Shown in pieces: positions 26,015 to 36,514 of a stretch of DNA of 64,000 bases; positions within the stretch are counted from its first letter, which is position 1; every line of letters starts with the position of its first letter. Location of the stretch: contig JAFATA010000031.1 in NCBI GenBank assembly GCA_019244165.1, positions 1-64,000 on the forward strand, written 5' to 3'. A program made the translations under genes and the position numbers. Origin of the DNA: Pseudonocardiales bacterium (lineage in GTDB: Bacteria; Actinomycetota; Actinomycetes; Mycobacteriales; Pseudonocardiaceae). Under the pieces are notes generated by a model. The model was given only the letters and a program-made list of their open reading frames with translations. It did no database searches and had not been told where the DNA came from.

Positions 26015-28380
26015 TCGAGCAACGCCTCTTCACCGTTGAGCCGTGGGCGGTGCGGGAGTCTGAGCTGAACCTGGCCGCGTTGGGCCAGACTGAGTCGGTC
26101 TTTGCGCTGGCCAACGGGCACATCGGGCTGCGCGGCAACCTTGATGAGGGTGATCCGCACGCGTTGCCCGGCAGCTACCTCAACTCCTTCTACGAGCTGC
26201 GGCCACTGCCCTACCCCGAGGGTGGCTACGGCTATCCCGAGTCCGGCCAGGCAATCATCAACGTGACTAACGGCAAGCTGATCCGGCTGCTGGTCGATGA
26301 CGAGCCGTTGGATGTGCGCTACGGCGAGCTGCGCTCCCACGAACGGGTCCTCGACCTGCGGGCCGGCACGCTCAGCCGCCGGATGGAGTGGGTGTCCCAC
26401 GCCGGTAAGGCCGTGCGGGTGGCCTCGCAGCGGCTGGTCTCGCTGGCACAACGCGCGGTGGCTGCGATCAACTACGACGTCGAGCCGGTCGACGAGCCGG
26501 TGCTCCTGGTCCTGCAGTCCGAGCTGTTCGCCAACGAACAGCTGCCCCCCACCACCGACGACCCGCGGGTGGCTGCGGCGCTTTCCGAACCGCTGGTGGC
26601 CGAGCAGCACCGGTGCAACGACACCGGAGCCACGCTGATGCACAGCACCCGCCACTCCGGGCTGCGGATGGCCGCGGCGATGGACCACGAGGTGATCGGT
26701 CCCTCACGCACGGAGTTCCACTCCTCGGCCACCGAGGACGTCGCCCGAACGACGGTGATCTGCCGGCTGGAACCGGGTCAACGGTTGCGGGTGGTGAAGT
26801 ACCTGGCCTACGGCTGGTCCTCGCAGCGGTCTTTCCCGGCGCTGGGCGATCAGGTCCGGGCGGCGCTGGCGGCGGCCCGCTACACCGGCTGGACCGGGCT
26901 GACCACCGAACAACGCCGCTACCTCGACGATTTCTGGGCTGCGGCCGACGTGGAAGTCGAGGGCAACGCACAACTGCAGCAGGCGGTCCGATTCGGGTTG
27001 TTCCACGTCCTGCAAGCTGGTGCGCGCGCCGAGCGGCGGGGAATCGCGGCCAAGGGCCTGACCGGTCCGGGGTACGACGGTCACACCTTCTGGGACACCG
27101 AGACCTTCGTGCTACCCGTGCTGAGCCACACAGTGCCGGACGCGGCCGCTGACGCGTTGCGCTGGCGGCGCATGACCCTGCCCCTGGCTGTTGAGCGCGC
27201 CGGGCAGCTCGGCCTGGCCGGCGCGGCGTTTCCCTGGCGCACCATCCGTGGTCAGGAGTGCTCGGGGTACTGGCCGGCCGGTACCGCTGCCTTCCACGTC
27301 AACGCCGACATCGCCGACGCGGCGATCCGCCATGTGACGGCGACCGGTGATACCGACTTCGAGCGCGACATCGCGCTGGAGTTGCTGGTGCAGACGGCGC
27401 GGCTGTGGCGCTCACTGGGCCACCACGACGTGCACGGCAACTTCCGGATCGACGGCGTCACCGGGCCAGACGAGTACAGCGCGGTGGCCGACAACAACGT
27501 CTATACCAACCTGATGGCGCAGCGGAACCTGCGTGCCGCGGCGGCGGCCGTCGAGCGGCACTTGGAGAAAGCAGCGACGTTCGGCGTTGACGCAGAAGAG
27601 GCCGCGTCCTGGCGGTATGCGGCAGCCGCGATGATCATTCCCTACGACGAGAAGCTCGGCGTGCACCCGCAGGCGGAGGGTTTCACCGAGCACGCGGTCT
27701 GGGACTTCGCCGCCACGGCGCCGGAAGAGTACCCGCTGCTGCTGCACTTCCCCTACTTCGACCTGTACCGCAAGCAGGTGGTGAAACAGGCAGATCTAGT
27801 GCTGGCCATGCACCTGTGCCCGGAGGCGTTCACCCCCGAGCAGAAAGCCCGTAACTTCGCCTACTACGAGCGGATCACCGTTCGCGACTCGTCGCTGTCA
27901 GCGGCCACCCAGGCGGTGCTGGCGGCCGAGACCGGGCACCTCGACCTCGCCTATGACTACCTGTGCGAGACCGCGCTGGTGGATCTGGCTGATCTGGCGA
28001 ACAACACCAACCACGGCCTGCACATCGCGTCGCTGGCCGGTGCCTGGTCGGCGCTGGTGGCGGGGTTCGGCGGGTTCCGTCACCTCGACGACGGTGGTCT
28101 GGCCTTCGCGCCCCGGCTGCCCGAGGCGTTGACCAGGATCACCTTCCGGCTGCGCTGGCGCGGGCAACGGCTGCGGGTGGAGATCACCCCCGACCAAGCG
28201 GAATACCGGCTGCTGGACAGCGCTGGGCTGGAGCTGAGCCATCATGGACGGCCCATCACGCTGAACGCGGACTCGCCGGTGGTCCTGCCGATCCCACCAC
28301 CCCCGCCGACCGATCACCTGACGCAGCCGGTGGGGCGGGAGCCACTCGCCCGCCGCCTACCGGACGACGCGGCCACCTAG
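26011..28380 (+). CDS. Glycoside hydrolase family 65 disaccharide phosphorylase
   Basis: A 789-residue GH65 protein, full length for maltose/trehalose/kojibiose phosphorylases. The catalytic acid is Glu488 in [15 protein letters not shown], and the HTFWDTETF motif lies in the (alpha/alpha)6 barrel near residue 360. It is probably cytoplasmic, since no signal peptide is seen. It should split an alpha-linked glucose disaccharide with phosphate to beta-glucose 1-phosphate, which the upstream beta-phosphoglucomutase uses. Trehalose or maltose is the likeliest substrate; sequence alone does not decide. The C-terminus has a Pro-rich tail. Confidence 0.9.
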   Translation: MIEQRLFTVEPWAVRESELNLAALGQTESVFALANGHIGLRGNLDEGDPHALPGSYLNSFYELRPLPYPEGGYGYPESGQAIINVTNGKLIRLLVDDEPLDVRYGELRSHERVLDLRAGTLSRRMEWVSHAGKAVRVASQRLVSLAQRAVAAINYDVEPVDEPVLLVLQSELFANEQLPPTTDDPRVAAALSEPLVAEQHRCNDTGATLMHSTRHSGLRMAAAMDHEVIGPSRTEFHSSATEDVARTTVICRLEPGQRLRVVKYLAYGWSSQRSFPALGDQVRAALAAARYTGWTGLTTEQRRYLDDFWAAADVEVEGNAQLQQAVRFGLFHVLQAGARAERRGIAAKGLTGPGYDGHTFWDTETFVLPVLSHTVPDAAADALRWRRMTLPLAVERAGQLGLAGAAFPWRTIRGQECSGYWPAGTAAFHVNADIADAAIRHVTATGDTDFERDIALELLVQTARLWRSLGHHDVHGNFRIDGVTGPDEYSAVADNNVYTNLMAQRNLRAAAAAVERHLEKAATFGVDAEEAASWRYAAAAMIIPYDEKLGVHPQAEGFTEHAVWDFAATAPEEYPLLLHFPYFDLYRKQVVKQADLVLAMHLCPEAFTPEQKARNFAYYERITVRDSSLSAATQAVLAAETGHLDLAYDYLCETALVDLADLANNTNHGLHIASLAGAWSALVAGFGGFRHLDDGGLAFAPRLPEALTRITFRLRWRGQRLRVEITPDQAEYRLLDSAGLELSHHGRPITLNADSPVVLPIPPPPPTDHLTQPVGREPLARRLPDDAAT

Positions 28381-28682
28381 TCTGTGATCGACCTTCCTTC
28401 TGAGAGCACCCAAGATCGGGCCTGACCTCTCGTTTCGCGATCTACGGGACACGACTTAGGGGGCGACGCTGCATGCCCGTGGGGGTCTGAAGAGATTCCC
28501 CGGTACCCGGCTGAGGGGAAGACACCGTCAGCGTTCTGCTGTGGCCGAGGCGCACCGACGATCAGCGTGGTGACGCCCGCGATCGGCCCCGACGCCTCTG
28601 CCGGGGGATGACCGCTAAAGATCTTGTTGTCTGGTCGGGGAAACGCCCGGAAATTGTCAGGGGTGGGGTCGATGATGGTGAG
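28381..28682. other. Intergenic region before HNH copy 1
   Basis: No gene is seen. The last part (28606-28682) is nearly identical to 60941-61017 upstream of HNH copy 2. In copy 1 this stretch is open in frame from an ATG at 28608, while in copy 2 it contains an in-frame TGA. This argues that translation starts at the shared GTG (28683). Confidence 0.5.
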
Positions 28683-29960
28683 GTGCTCGACACCCGGCTG
28701 GACCCCAGGCAGGCGATGGTCGCCTGCCTGGACCAGTGGCGGCAGTCGATCGTCGAGTGCGATGACACCGGATTGCCGGGCCAGATCCGGGACATCGAAG
28801 CCGTCTCACGGATGCTGCATGCGGTGATGCTGGAGACCGTCGCGGAGCTGGAGCGCCGCAATATCGCGGCCAGCACCGGGTTCGGCACCACCAAGCGCCT
28901 GCTCGCCGGGATGCTGCAGCTCTCGGCCACCGAGGCCGGCACTCGGGTCACCCACGCCACCCAGCTCACCGCGCGCCGCACCCTCAGCGGCGAGCTACTC
29001 CCACCAGCGCTCCCCAACACCGCAGCGGCACTGGCGGCCGGACAGATCGGGCTGGGGCAGCTTCGGGTGATCGCCGAGACGATAAACGCGATCCCCACCT
29101 CGGTCGGCGCCGAGCAGCGCCAGGCCGCCGAAGCCGACCTAGCCCGCTATGCTCACTCGTTTAACCCGGCGTCGCTGTACAAGGTCGGGCGGCACCTCCT
29201 CGCGCATCTCGATCAGGACGGTCCCCAACCCCGCGACGAGCCCGAACCCGCTGCCGCGGCAGGGGAACTCCGATTCCGGGAACGCCGCGATGGACGGCTG
29301 GGGTTCGAGGGGTTTTTGGAGTCTGAGCACGGTGCCGCGTTCCGTTCTCTGATCGAGCAACTCGCCGCACCCCGTCCTGCGGCCGAGGGCATCCCCGATC
29401 CGCGCACCACCCCCCAGCGCAACGCCGACGCCCTGCTCGAGGTCTGCGGGCTAGCCCGCGCCGCCCAAACCTGCCCCACGACCGCCGGAGAACCCCCACA
29501 CCTGACCCTCACCCTCACCTGGGAGACCCTGCGCACCGGCCTCGGCGCCGCGACCCTCGACTACGGGACCCACCTCAGCGCATCTCAGGCCCGACGCTGG
29601 GCCTGCGACGCGAAAATCATCCCCATCGTCTTGAGTGGGGAATCCGAACCGCTGGACGTCGGGCGGGCCATGCGGACCGTCCCGCTCTCCCTCCGCCGCG
29701 CACTCATCGCCCGGGACCGCGGATGCGCTTTCCCCGGCTGCGACCGACCACCCGGACTCTGCCAAGCCCACCACTGCCGACCCTGGGCCGACGGGGGCGA
29801 CACCAGCGTAGATAACTGTGTCCTTTTATGCGAGACACACCACCGCCACGTGCATCACACCGGCTGGGAAATCCTCATCCGCCCTGGCTACGTCGAGTTC
29901 ATCCCACCAGCGATCATCGACCCCGACCGTAGACCGCTCCACAACCCACTCCGCTGCTAA
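28683..29960 (+). CDS. DUF222 / HNH endonuclease domain protein (13E12-type repeat), copy 1
   Basis: A 425-residue protein of the 13E12/REP family common in mycobacteria and relatives. The N-terminal two thirds are DUF222 (helical, with LLAGMLQLSATEAGTRV and LAAGQIGLGQ). The C-terminal HNH nuclease domain has CAFPGCDRPPGLCQAHH and CETHHRHVH, which carry the Cys pairs and catalytic His. A second copy, frameshifted, lies at 61018-62294. The family's function is unknown; multicopy spread suggests a mobile or homing-like element. An earlier ATG at 28608 would add 25 residues. Confidence 0.85.
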   Translation: MLDTRLDPRQAMVACLDQWRQSIVECDDTGLPGQIRDIEAVSRMLHAVMLETVAELERRNIAASTGFGTTKRLLAGMLQLSATEAGTRVTHATQLTARRTLSGELLPPALPNTAAALAAGQIGLGQLRVIAETINAIPTSVGAEQRQAAEADLARYAHSFNPASLYKVGRHLLAHLDQDGPQPRDEPEPAAAAGELRFRERRDGRLGFEGFLESEHGAAFRSLIEQLAAPRPAAEGIPDPRTTPQRNADALLEVCGLARAAQTCPTTAGEPPHLTLTLTWETLRTGLGAATLDYGTHLSASQARRWACDAKIIPIVLSGESEPLDVGRAMRTVPLSLRRALIARDRGCAFPGCDRPPGLCQAHHCRPWADGGDTSVDNCVLLCETHHRHVHHTGWEILIRPGYVEFIPPAIIDPDRRPLHNPLRC

Positions 29961-30169
29961 ACGATCGCCCCGTCGGTGACCTCGGGGCCGATCGCGGGCG
30001 CCAGCACGCCGATCGTGAGCGCGCCTCGGCGACAAAAGAACACCGACGATGCCTTCCCACTCAACCGGGCACCCGGAGATCGGCAACAGGTCAGCCTTAC
30101 GTTGTTGGCTTGGTGAGAGTGTCCATGTGCGGTTTGCTGAGGTGGAGTACCTGATAGTGCTTGCCCGGG

Positions 30170-30545
30170 CCGTTCAGTGCATTGTTCTCCCACGCCGACG
30201 GCGGCGGCGCGTTGCTTGAGTTCTGCGACGGCGCGCGCGACAGCGTCGGCTGGGTCGGCCTCGGTGGGAATGGCCTCGGTATGTCGGGTTACTGCCCGCG
30301 GGGTGGCTGCCTGGGCCGGTCCCGGCTGGAAGGTGACGCCCGTCCAGTGGCGGATGGTGGGCCGGCCGAAGGAGTCGATGATGCCACCCGAACCCGCCGC
30401 CGCCCCACAGGAACCGACCCATGCCGTCAGCATCCGCCCAGAGGTAGAACGGTGCGTATTGGTTGACAGGAGAACCATCGACCCCGCGTTCGCGGATGCC
30501 ATAGGCCTTGCTCCCAAGGCCCGGGAAGTCGTCAAGCGCTGCTGC
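30170..30545 (-). pseudogene. DUF4865 family gene remnant
   Basis: Two minus-strand frames together spell a DUF4865-like protein. The upstream frame (about 30540-30425) gives DDFPGLGSKAYGIRERG and YAPFYLWADADGMGRFLWGG. The downstream frame (about 30390-30175) gives GIIDSFGRPTIRHWTGVTF and then a Glu/Ala-rich helix. The frameshift is near 30410. The N-terminal start is lost. The gene is broken and lies in the decayed stretch after HNH copy 1. Confidence 0.6.
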
Positions 30546-30861
30546 TCGGGCCGCCACATCGGGCGTTTCTCGTCTCTGCTTGTCCGGCCGGGTAGTCCGC
30601 GTCGCTGACGTGCTCGGACCACTCTGCCTCGGTGTTGTCCTCGGCGGCTTGCTGCCCGGCGGCGGCTCATGAAGGGTATCCGCGTACTTGACGCCGTCAG
30701 AGATGGTCGATCTCCAAGGCGGGTCCACGTGGCGCAGTCCTCCGAGGTCGGCGCTGAGGGCAGGCCAGCCCGTTGGTGGCAGGCGTGGACGACTCAGCCA
30801 GCGCGCACCAGTGTGGGGTCGCAAAACCTGGACTTCGACGATGGCCAGGGATGGCAGGAAG

Positions 30862-31390
30862 TTAGGCTGGCGCGGGCGAAGCGCCAGCCGGGTCGTTGGT
30901 TACCGTGGCGAGCAGCCGGAACACCTGGGCGTCGCCGGTCGGGCCGTTGCACCAGCCGTAGCTGTAGCACTCGATCAGTTCGGGTTTGTGGGGTGGGTCG
31001 GAGTGCGGAACGAGAAAGCCGGCCGGTCCCGCTTCATCGCGTGCCACGACATCGGCAGCGCCGGCTACCGCGAGCTCGGTCAGCTCGCGGTAGCCGGTGG
31101 CGGCGCCGACGGCGAGGACGTAGGCGATGCCGAGCGTGCCGTGTGCGATGTGGTGGGAACGAGCCGGGCTGGAACGAACCACCCAGTTGACCCCGCCTGG
31201 CGTCGGGTCCGCGGTCTGGAGGTAGGGCGTTACTGCAAGGACGGCCAACTCGACGTCGCCGGCATGCAGCGCCCCCAGCGCGATGCCGGGCCCTCGCCGA
31301 GCCAACAAGCCAGTCCAGTGCTCCCACCGCCAAGCTCTCTGCATCATCGCCTCGTGACACGCTCAACCCTTTGTCGTCGTATGAAATTAC
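30862..31390 (-). pseudogene. LanC-like (lanthionine synthetase C-type) gene remnant
   Basis: The main frame (31347-30862) contains an (alpha/alpha) repeat pattern with two LanC-type motifs: HIAHGTLGIAYVLA and ECYSYGWCNGPTGDAQVF, the latter holding the Cys that binds zinc in LanC. The N-terminus continues in another frame (AESLAVGALDWLVGSARA, near 31350), so a frameshift is likely near 31300. The later CHG zinc motif is missing, so the protein would be inactive even if made. No lanthipeptide precursor or dehydratase is nearby. Confidence 0.5.
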
Positions 31391-31491
31391 GATCACTAGG
31401 AGTTACTGGACCGGGATCCGGCATGAGCGGGCGCTTCCGCTGCTCAGAGGCTTTCTATACGCGAATCCGGGAGCCTTGGCGTCTCGGAGGG

Positions 31492-32259
31492 TTAGTAGCC
31501 CGACAACAGCGTTCGGGTGCGTCCGAGTTGTTCGGGGCCTACGTCGCTGTACAGGCGGGTGGTGTCGGCGGGTTGGCGGCCCCACAGCAGCAGGACCCGG
31601 GCGGCGGCGTCGGTGATCAGGTCGGGTAGGATGGCGGGGTCGGCTGGGGCGAGGGTGATGCTCGGTTGGGTCCCGTTGGTGAGGACGACATCGGGTTGAC
31701 CGGCTACCCGCAGTCTGCTGGTGAATGGTGTGTCGGGCAGGGCGGTGTGGCTGCGGCGCAGCAGGGGCACACCCACGGCATACACGCTGTGGGTGGTCAT
31801 CCAGGGTTGGGAGAGCTGGGTGGTCGCTTGGTCATCGTCACCGACGAGGTCCCAGCGGTGCAGGATCAGCTCCGAGCGCATGTGCTCGCCGAACCAGGCG
31901 ACTTTCATCCGCCGCCCGGTCCACGCCACCCAGGTGTCCCCATCATCGAGGCCTCGTTGCAGGATGCGGGCCAGGTCGGTGATGTGCTCCTGCAAAGCAG
32001 CGAGACGCTCGTCGTCGCTCATCTGCCGAAACGGTGGCTCGCGTTGGTCGAAACGGCGAGTTTCCGGCACAGGCCGTCCCTCCAGGTGCGCGGCCAGGAC
32101 ACGGCCCAGTTCTACGGCGTTACCGGCCTGGTGGGCGACGACGTCGCGAGTGGTCCAGGCCGCGCAGGCGGTGCCGTGGCCCGGATCGCGAGCCGTGGCG
32201 GCGTCGCGAAACGCGGCCCACTCGGGCAGCAGGTCGGCGATCAGAGCGTCATCGGCCAT
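31492..32259 (-). CDS. Mycothiol-dependent maleylpyruvate isomerase family protein (DinB-like)
   Basis: A 255-residue protein with an N-terminal DinB/MDMPI four-helix domain. TRDVVAHQAGN and SELILHRWDL carry the His residues that bind metal in this family. The C-terminal part is the small MDMPI-C domain. Members use mycothiol as cofactor or are thiol-dependent S-transferases, which fits an actinobacterium. The ATG at 32259 has GAGG eight bases before it; an upstream ATG at 32283 is the alternative. It lies 84 nt after the PfkB gene on the same strand. Confidence 0.78.
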   Translation of the reverse strand: MADDALIADLLPEWAAFRDAATARDPGHGTACAAWTTRDVVAHQAGNAVELGRVLAAHLEGRPVPETRRFDQREPPFRQMSDDERLAALQEHITDLARILQRGLDDGDTWVAWTGRRMKVAWFGEHMRSELILHRWDLVGDDDQATTQLSQPWMTTHSVYAVGVPLLRRSHTALPDTPFTSRLRVAGQPDVVLTNGTQPSITLAPADPAILPDLITDAAARVLLLWGRQPADTTRLYSDVGPEQLGRTRTLLSGY

Positions 32260-32343
32260 GTCAACATCCTCGCCACCAGACATACCACCGAGCCTACGGC
32301 GACGACACTTCGCCGACGGTCACAGCGACAGAGACGGGTGTCG

Positions 32344-33228
32344 CTAAACACGCAACCTGTGCAGTCGGTGATCGTTGAGCCAGGAGCGTGGTCCGACGTG
32401 CTGGACCCGCAGCGAGGCCACCGCGACGCCGAAGCTCAGGCTGCGCTCGGGATCGGTCACTCCCTGTGCCCGGGCGAAGGCGACCGCCCCGTGCAACACG
32501 TCGCCAGCACCCAAAGTGTCACGGACGGTGACCGGTGGGACCGGGACGGCGCCGGCAGCCTGCCGGGTCCGCCAGTGCACCGGCTCGGCGCCGGCGGTCA
32601 TCGCCACCAGGCGAGCGCCGCCTGCCAGCAACGCCGCAGCGAGGGCATCGAATCCCGCTGGCTCGCCAGCCACGAAGCTGGTAGAGCACACCACGGCGTC
32701 GGCCAGCGGCACCAGGGCGGCATACACCTGTTTGGGACTACCGCAGTCCAGCACCACCGGGACCCCTGCGGCTTGGGCGGCTTGCCCGGCGGCCACGGCC
32801 AGGTCGGGATGATGCCCATCAAGCAGCACGACATCAGCGTCTCGAATCACGGCGGGCAGCGCGCCGGGTACCACGGCCATCATGTCCTCAGCGTTGCGGG
32901 ACACCACCGACCGTTGCCCCGTGTCCTGGAGCACGGTGATCGCCGAGATGCTGAGGTCCGCACCGGCTGCCCAGGCATCCACGATGTGCACGCCAGCCTG
33001 GTCTAGCTCCCCCGCCGCTACCCGGCCGATCGGGCCAGGGCCCAGCGCGGAGAGCAGCACGCTTTGCCCGCCTAGCGCACCGAACGTCACCGCGGCGGCA
33101 GCGGCCGGCCCCCCGGCGGCGATATCGCTCCGCAGAGCGATCATCTTCTCGTTCACGCCGGGCCGGTGGGCCACCCGCTGCACCACGTCCAGCGTGGCGA
33201 GCCCCACGAACACCCCATGCAACAACAT
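32344..33228 (-). CDS. PfkB-family carbohydrate kinase
   Basis: A 294-residue ribokinase-type enzyme. The double-Gly region AAGGPAAAAAVTFGALGG is near the N-terminus, and the catalytic DTLGAGDVLHGAVAFA with the base Asp is near residue 245. The family phosphorylates sugars or nucleosides; the substrate is not evident. Start ATG at 33228, with a GTG one codon earlier. Ribosome site is weak. It diverges from the DUF885 lipoprotein gene with a short intergenic gap. Confidence 0.82.
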   Translation of the reverse strand: MLLHGVFVGLATLDVVQRVAHRPGVNEKMIALRSDIAAGGPAAAAAVTFGALGGQSVLLSALGPGPIGRVAAGELDQAGVHIVDAWAAGADLSISAITVLQDTGQRSVVSRNAEDMMAVVPGALPAVIRDADVVLLDGHHPDLAVAAGQAAQAAGVPVVLDCGSPKQVYAALVPLADAVVCSTSFVAGEPAGFDALAAALLAGGARLVAMTAGAEPVHWRTRQAAGAVPVPPVTVRDTLGAGDVLHGAVAFARAQGVTDPERSLSFGVAVASLRVQHVGPRSWLNDHRLHRLRV

Positions 33229-33319
33229 CACTACCTACTCGCCAGTCCTAACGCGGTTTGAGATGGGTAACGTCACCCCCCGGATACCCAAGGACACCAT
33301 GGGTCGTAGGAGGTACGTC

Positions 33320-35050
33320 ATGCGGCACTTCGTTCGCGTTGTCGCAATACTGTTCGCTGTCCTCGCCAGCGGCTGCGAGACTACCCCGGCGTCGCCGGCA
33401 GGGAGTGCCGCGCACACCGCCGGCAGCGCGCAATGGGCACAGCACCTGCGCCAGTTCGAAGAAGGCTATTTCGCGCGGAACCCGGCGTTCGCCGTCCGGC
33501 AAGGGCGGCACGAATATGACGGGCGCTTGCCGGACTGGAGCGCCGCCGGTATCCGCGGCGAGGTGCAGTGGCTGCATGCGCAGCGCACGCAGGCGGAAGC
33601 GTTCGACCAGAACACACTGAGCGCCGAGCAGCGTTTCGAGCGACAATACCTCCTGTCGCTCATCGACACCGACCTGTTCTGGCGGGAAGAGGCGGAGCAG
33701 CCGTTCACGAACCCGGCGTTCTATCTCGGCGACCTCGATCCGAGCGTGTACCTCACGCGTCCGTACGCCTCGGCCACGACGCGCCTGGTGGCGTTCATCA
33801 GCTATGCCCGCGCCGTGCCTGCGGCCGCTGCGCAGGTTCGCGCGAACCTGCGCACGCCGTTGCCGAAGAGTTTCATCACCTACGGCGTCGATAGCTTTGG
33901 CGGCTTTGCGAGTTTCTACCGCGAGGAGGTGCCGAAGATCTTCGCTGAGGTGAAAGATCCGGCGCTGCAGACCGAGCTGGGCGGCGCGATCGAGCCGGCG
34001 GCACGGGCGATGCAGGGCCTCGCGGACTGGCTGCGCAGCGGCCTACCACAGGCCGGGGAGAACTTCGCGCTCGGTCCGATGAAGTTCGCCGACATGCTGC
34101 GGATGACCGAGCGGGTCACCACGCCACTGGCCACGCTGGAGCGCGTAGGTCGCGCCGATCTTGCGCGCAATCGTGCCGCCCTCACGCAGGCCTGCGCCCA
34201 GTATCTGCCGGGCGCGACGATCACAGCCTGCGTTGCCCGAGTGGAGGCAGACAAGCCCAGTGGCAGTGCTGTGGACGCCGCGCGCGCTCAGCTTGGCATG
34301 CTGCGCCAGTTCGTGCTCGACCACGACCTCGTCAGCGTTCCCGGCAAGGAACAGGTGCTGGTCACGCAAGCGCCGCCCTACCAGCGCTCGAACTTCGCCT
34401 ACATCGACGTCCCCGGCCCGTACGACAAGAACATGCCCTCGGTCTACTACATCGCACCACCCGATCCCTCGTGGTCCAAGGCCGACCAGGACGCCTACCT
34501 GCCGGGCAGGTCAACCCTGCTGTTCACCTCCGTACACGAAGTCTGGCCGGGGCATTTCGTGCAGTTCCTGCACGCGAACCGCTCACCATTTGAGCTCGGG
34601 CGGCTCTTCGTCGGCTACGCCTACTCGGAAGGCTGGGCACATTACACCGAAGAAATGATGTGGGAAGCGGGTCTCGGTAACGGTGCGCCCGCGGCGCACA
34701 TCGGGCAGCTCAGCGAGGCACTGCTGCGCGACGTACGCTTCCTGTGCGCGATCGGCATGCACACCCAGGGAATGAGCATGGCGAGCTGCGAAACGATGTT
34801 CCGCGAGCAGGCTTATCAGGATCCGGGCAACGCGCGTCAGCAGGCCGCACGGGGCACTTACGACCCAGCATATCTCAACTACACGATGGGTAAGCTGATG
34901 ATCCGCAAGCTGCGCACGGACTGGACCGCGAACCGCGGCGGGCGCACGGCCTGGCGCGCGTTTCACGATCGCTTCCTGTCCTACGGCGGGCCACCGATTC
35001 CGCTGGTGCGCGAGCAGATGCTGGGAACGGCGCAAGGAGACCTGTTCTAG
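33320..35050 (+). CDS. DUF885 family lipoprotein, putative metalloprotease
   Basis: A 576-residue secreted lipoprotein. The signal peptide MRHFVRVVAILFAVLASGC ends in a lipobox (LASG-C, Cys19). DUF885 follows, with HEVWPGHF as the HExxPGH zinc motif near residue 410 and a later Glu-rich motif GYAYSEGWAHYTEEMMW. The ATG at 33320 has AGGAGG six bases upstream and is preferred over one at 33299. Oddity: the protein looks like DUF885 lipoproteins of Gamma-proteobacteria rather than actinobacterial cytoplasmic members, so horizontal transfer is possible. Confidence 0.82.
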   Translation: MRHFVRVVAILFAVLASGCETTPASPAGSAAHTAGSAQWAQHLRQFEEGYFARNPAFAVRQGRHEYDGRLPDWSAAGIRGEVQWLHAQRTQAEAFDQNTLSAEQRFERQYLLSLIDTDLFWREEAEQPFTNPAFYLGDLDPSVYLTRPYASATTRLVAFISYARAVPAAAAQVRANLRTPLPKSFITYGVDSFGGFASFYREEVPKIFAEVKDPALQTELGGAIEPAARAMQGLADWLRSGLPQAGENFALGPMKFADMLRMTERVTTPLATLERVGRADLARNRAALTQACAQYLPGATITACVARVEADKPSGSAVDAARAQLGMLRQFVLDHDLVSVPGKEQVLVTQAPPYQRSNFAYIDVPGPYDKNMPSVYYIAPPDPSWSKADQDAYLPGRSTLLFTSVHEVWPGHFVQFLHANRSPFELGRLFVGYAYSEGWAHYTEEMMWEAGLGNGAPAAHIGQLSEALLRDVRFLCAIGMHTQGMSMASCETMFREQAYQDPGNARQQAARGTYDPAYLNYTMGKLMIRKLRTDWTANRGGRTAWRAFHDRFLSYGGPPIPLVREQMLGTAQGDLF

Positions 35051-35158
35051 CGACACGTTAGCCTGAATGGCCCTACCCTGGCGCGACTCAGCTCGACACT
35101 CCGCCCTACGCCCGTAGAATTTAGGCCGAACCTTGGTCCGCGAGGAGTGACGAACTCG

Positions 35159-36514
35159 GTGCCTGACGATGTGATGAGCACCCTGCGCGGCATCTGGGAC
35201 CTGTTCGGTGGCCTTGTCGCATTAGTCGCGTTGACCGTAGGCACCTTCGTCTTCGTAGCGGGCGAATTCGCCCTGACGACGCTGGAACGCAGCACCGTCG
35301 ACGCGCACGTGCAGCGGGTCGGCGACCGTCGATCCCGCCAAGTCCAGCGCGCCCGCGCCACGCTGTCCTTCCAGCTCTCCGGTGCTCAGGTGGGCATCAC
35401 GATCACCACGCTGCTCACCGGATACGTCGCCAAGCCGGCCATCGCCGAGTTGATCCGGCCCGGCCTGCAGGCCCTCGGGCTACCCGTGAGCGCCGTGAGC
35501 GGGGTGTCCTTGGGGATCGCCTTAGCGCTGGCCACCGCGTTGTCCATGGTGTTCGGCGAGCTCGTCCCGCAGAACCTGGCGATCTCCCGGCCGCTGCAGA
35601 CGGCCCGAGGGGTCGCGGGGATCCTCACGACGTTCTCGATAGCGTTCCGGTGGTTGATCTCCGCGCTGAATGGGGCGGCGAACTGGATCGTCCGCCGGCT
35701 GGGCATCGAACCGGTGGAGGATCTGCGCTCCGCACGGTCCCCGCAGGAGCTCGGTTCCTTGGTTCGCAGCAGCGCCCAGCACGGCACCTTGGACCAGGGA
35801 ACCGCAACCCTGCTCGATCGTTCACTGCGCGTGCGGGAGCGCACCGCAGAAGCGCTGATGACCCCCCGGGTACAGGTGCAGGCGCTGCGAGCGGATGAGC
35901 CGGTAGCTGCCCTGGTGGACACCGCGCGGCGAACCGGTTTGTCTCGCTTCCCGGTCTACGGCAGCGACCTGGACGATGTGCGGGGCGTGGTGCACGTCAA
36001 ACAGGCCTTCGCGATGAGCCCCGGCCAGCGCGCCGTGTCCCAGGTCGGTGCCCTGGCCAGCCCGGTCCCCACCGTTCCCAGCTCGCTGGATGGTGACGCG
36101 CTGCTGGAGGCGCTGCGCGGCCAGGGCTTACAGCTGGCGATCGTGGTCGACGAGTACGGCGGTACCGCGGGCATCGTCACCCTCGAGGACCTGGTGGAGG
36201 AAATCGTCGGTGATGTCCGTGACGAGTACGATCGGCTGGAGGTTTCCCAGGTCCAACCGCTGGACGAGCAAAGCTGGGTCATTTCCGGGCTGTTGCGAGC
36301 TGACGAGGTAGCCGATGCCGTCGGGTTCCTGATGCCCGAGGGTGACTACGAGACCGTGGCCGGGCTCGTGCTGCAACGGCTGGGCCGCATCCCCGACGTC
36401 GGCGATGAGGTCGAGCTCGACGGGTGGCGGCTGACCGTGATGCGGATGGACCGCCGCCGCATCGCGGATCTCCGGCTCACCTGTGGCGCGCGCGCTGGGC
36501 AGGTGAGCCCGTGA
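35159..36514 (+). CDS. CNNM/CorC (HlyC-type) membrane protein with CBS domains
   Basis: A membrane protein of about 450 residues of the CNNM/UPF0053 family. Three or four N-terminal membrane segments (first near LVALVALTVGTFVFVAGEF) form the DUF21 domain with GVSLGIALALATALSMVFGELVPQN at its end. Two CBS domains follow (MTPRVQVQALRADEPV and later LAIVVDEYGGTAGIVTLED), then the CorC_HlyC domain. Such proteins are implicated in magnesium or other cation export. The GTG at 35159 lies 12 nt after GAGGAG; a GTG at 35147 abuts that site and is less likely. It overlaps the next gene by 4 nt. Confidence 0.85.
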   Translation: MPDDVMSTLRGIWDLFGGLVALVALTVGTFVFVAGEFALTTLERSTVDAHVQRVGDRRSRQVQRARATLSFQLSGAQVGITITTLLTGYVAKPAIAELIRPGLQALGLPVSAVSGVSLGIALALATALSMVFGELVPQNLAISRPLQTARGVAGILTTFSIAFRWLISALNGAANWIVRRLGIEPVEDLRSARSPQELGSLVRSSAQHGTLDQGTATLLDRSLRVRERTAEALMTPRVQVQALRADEPVAALVDTARRTGLSRFPVYGSDLDDVRGVVHVKQAFAMSPGQRAVSQVGALASPVPTVPSSLDGDALLEALRGQGLQLAIVVDEYGGTAGIVTLEDLVEEIVGDVRDEYDRLEVSQVQPLDEQSWVISGLLRADEVADAVGFLMPEGDYETVAGLVLQRLGRIPDVGDEVELDGWRLTVMRMDRRRIADLRLTCGARAGQVSP

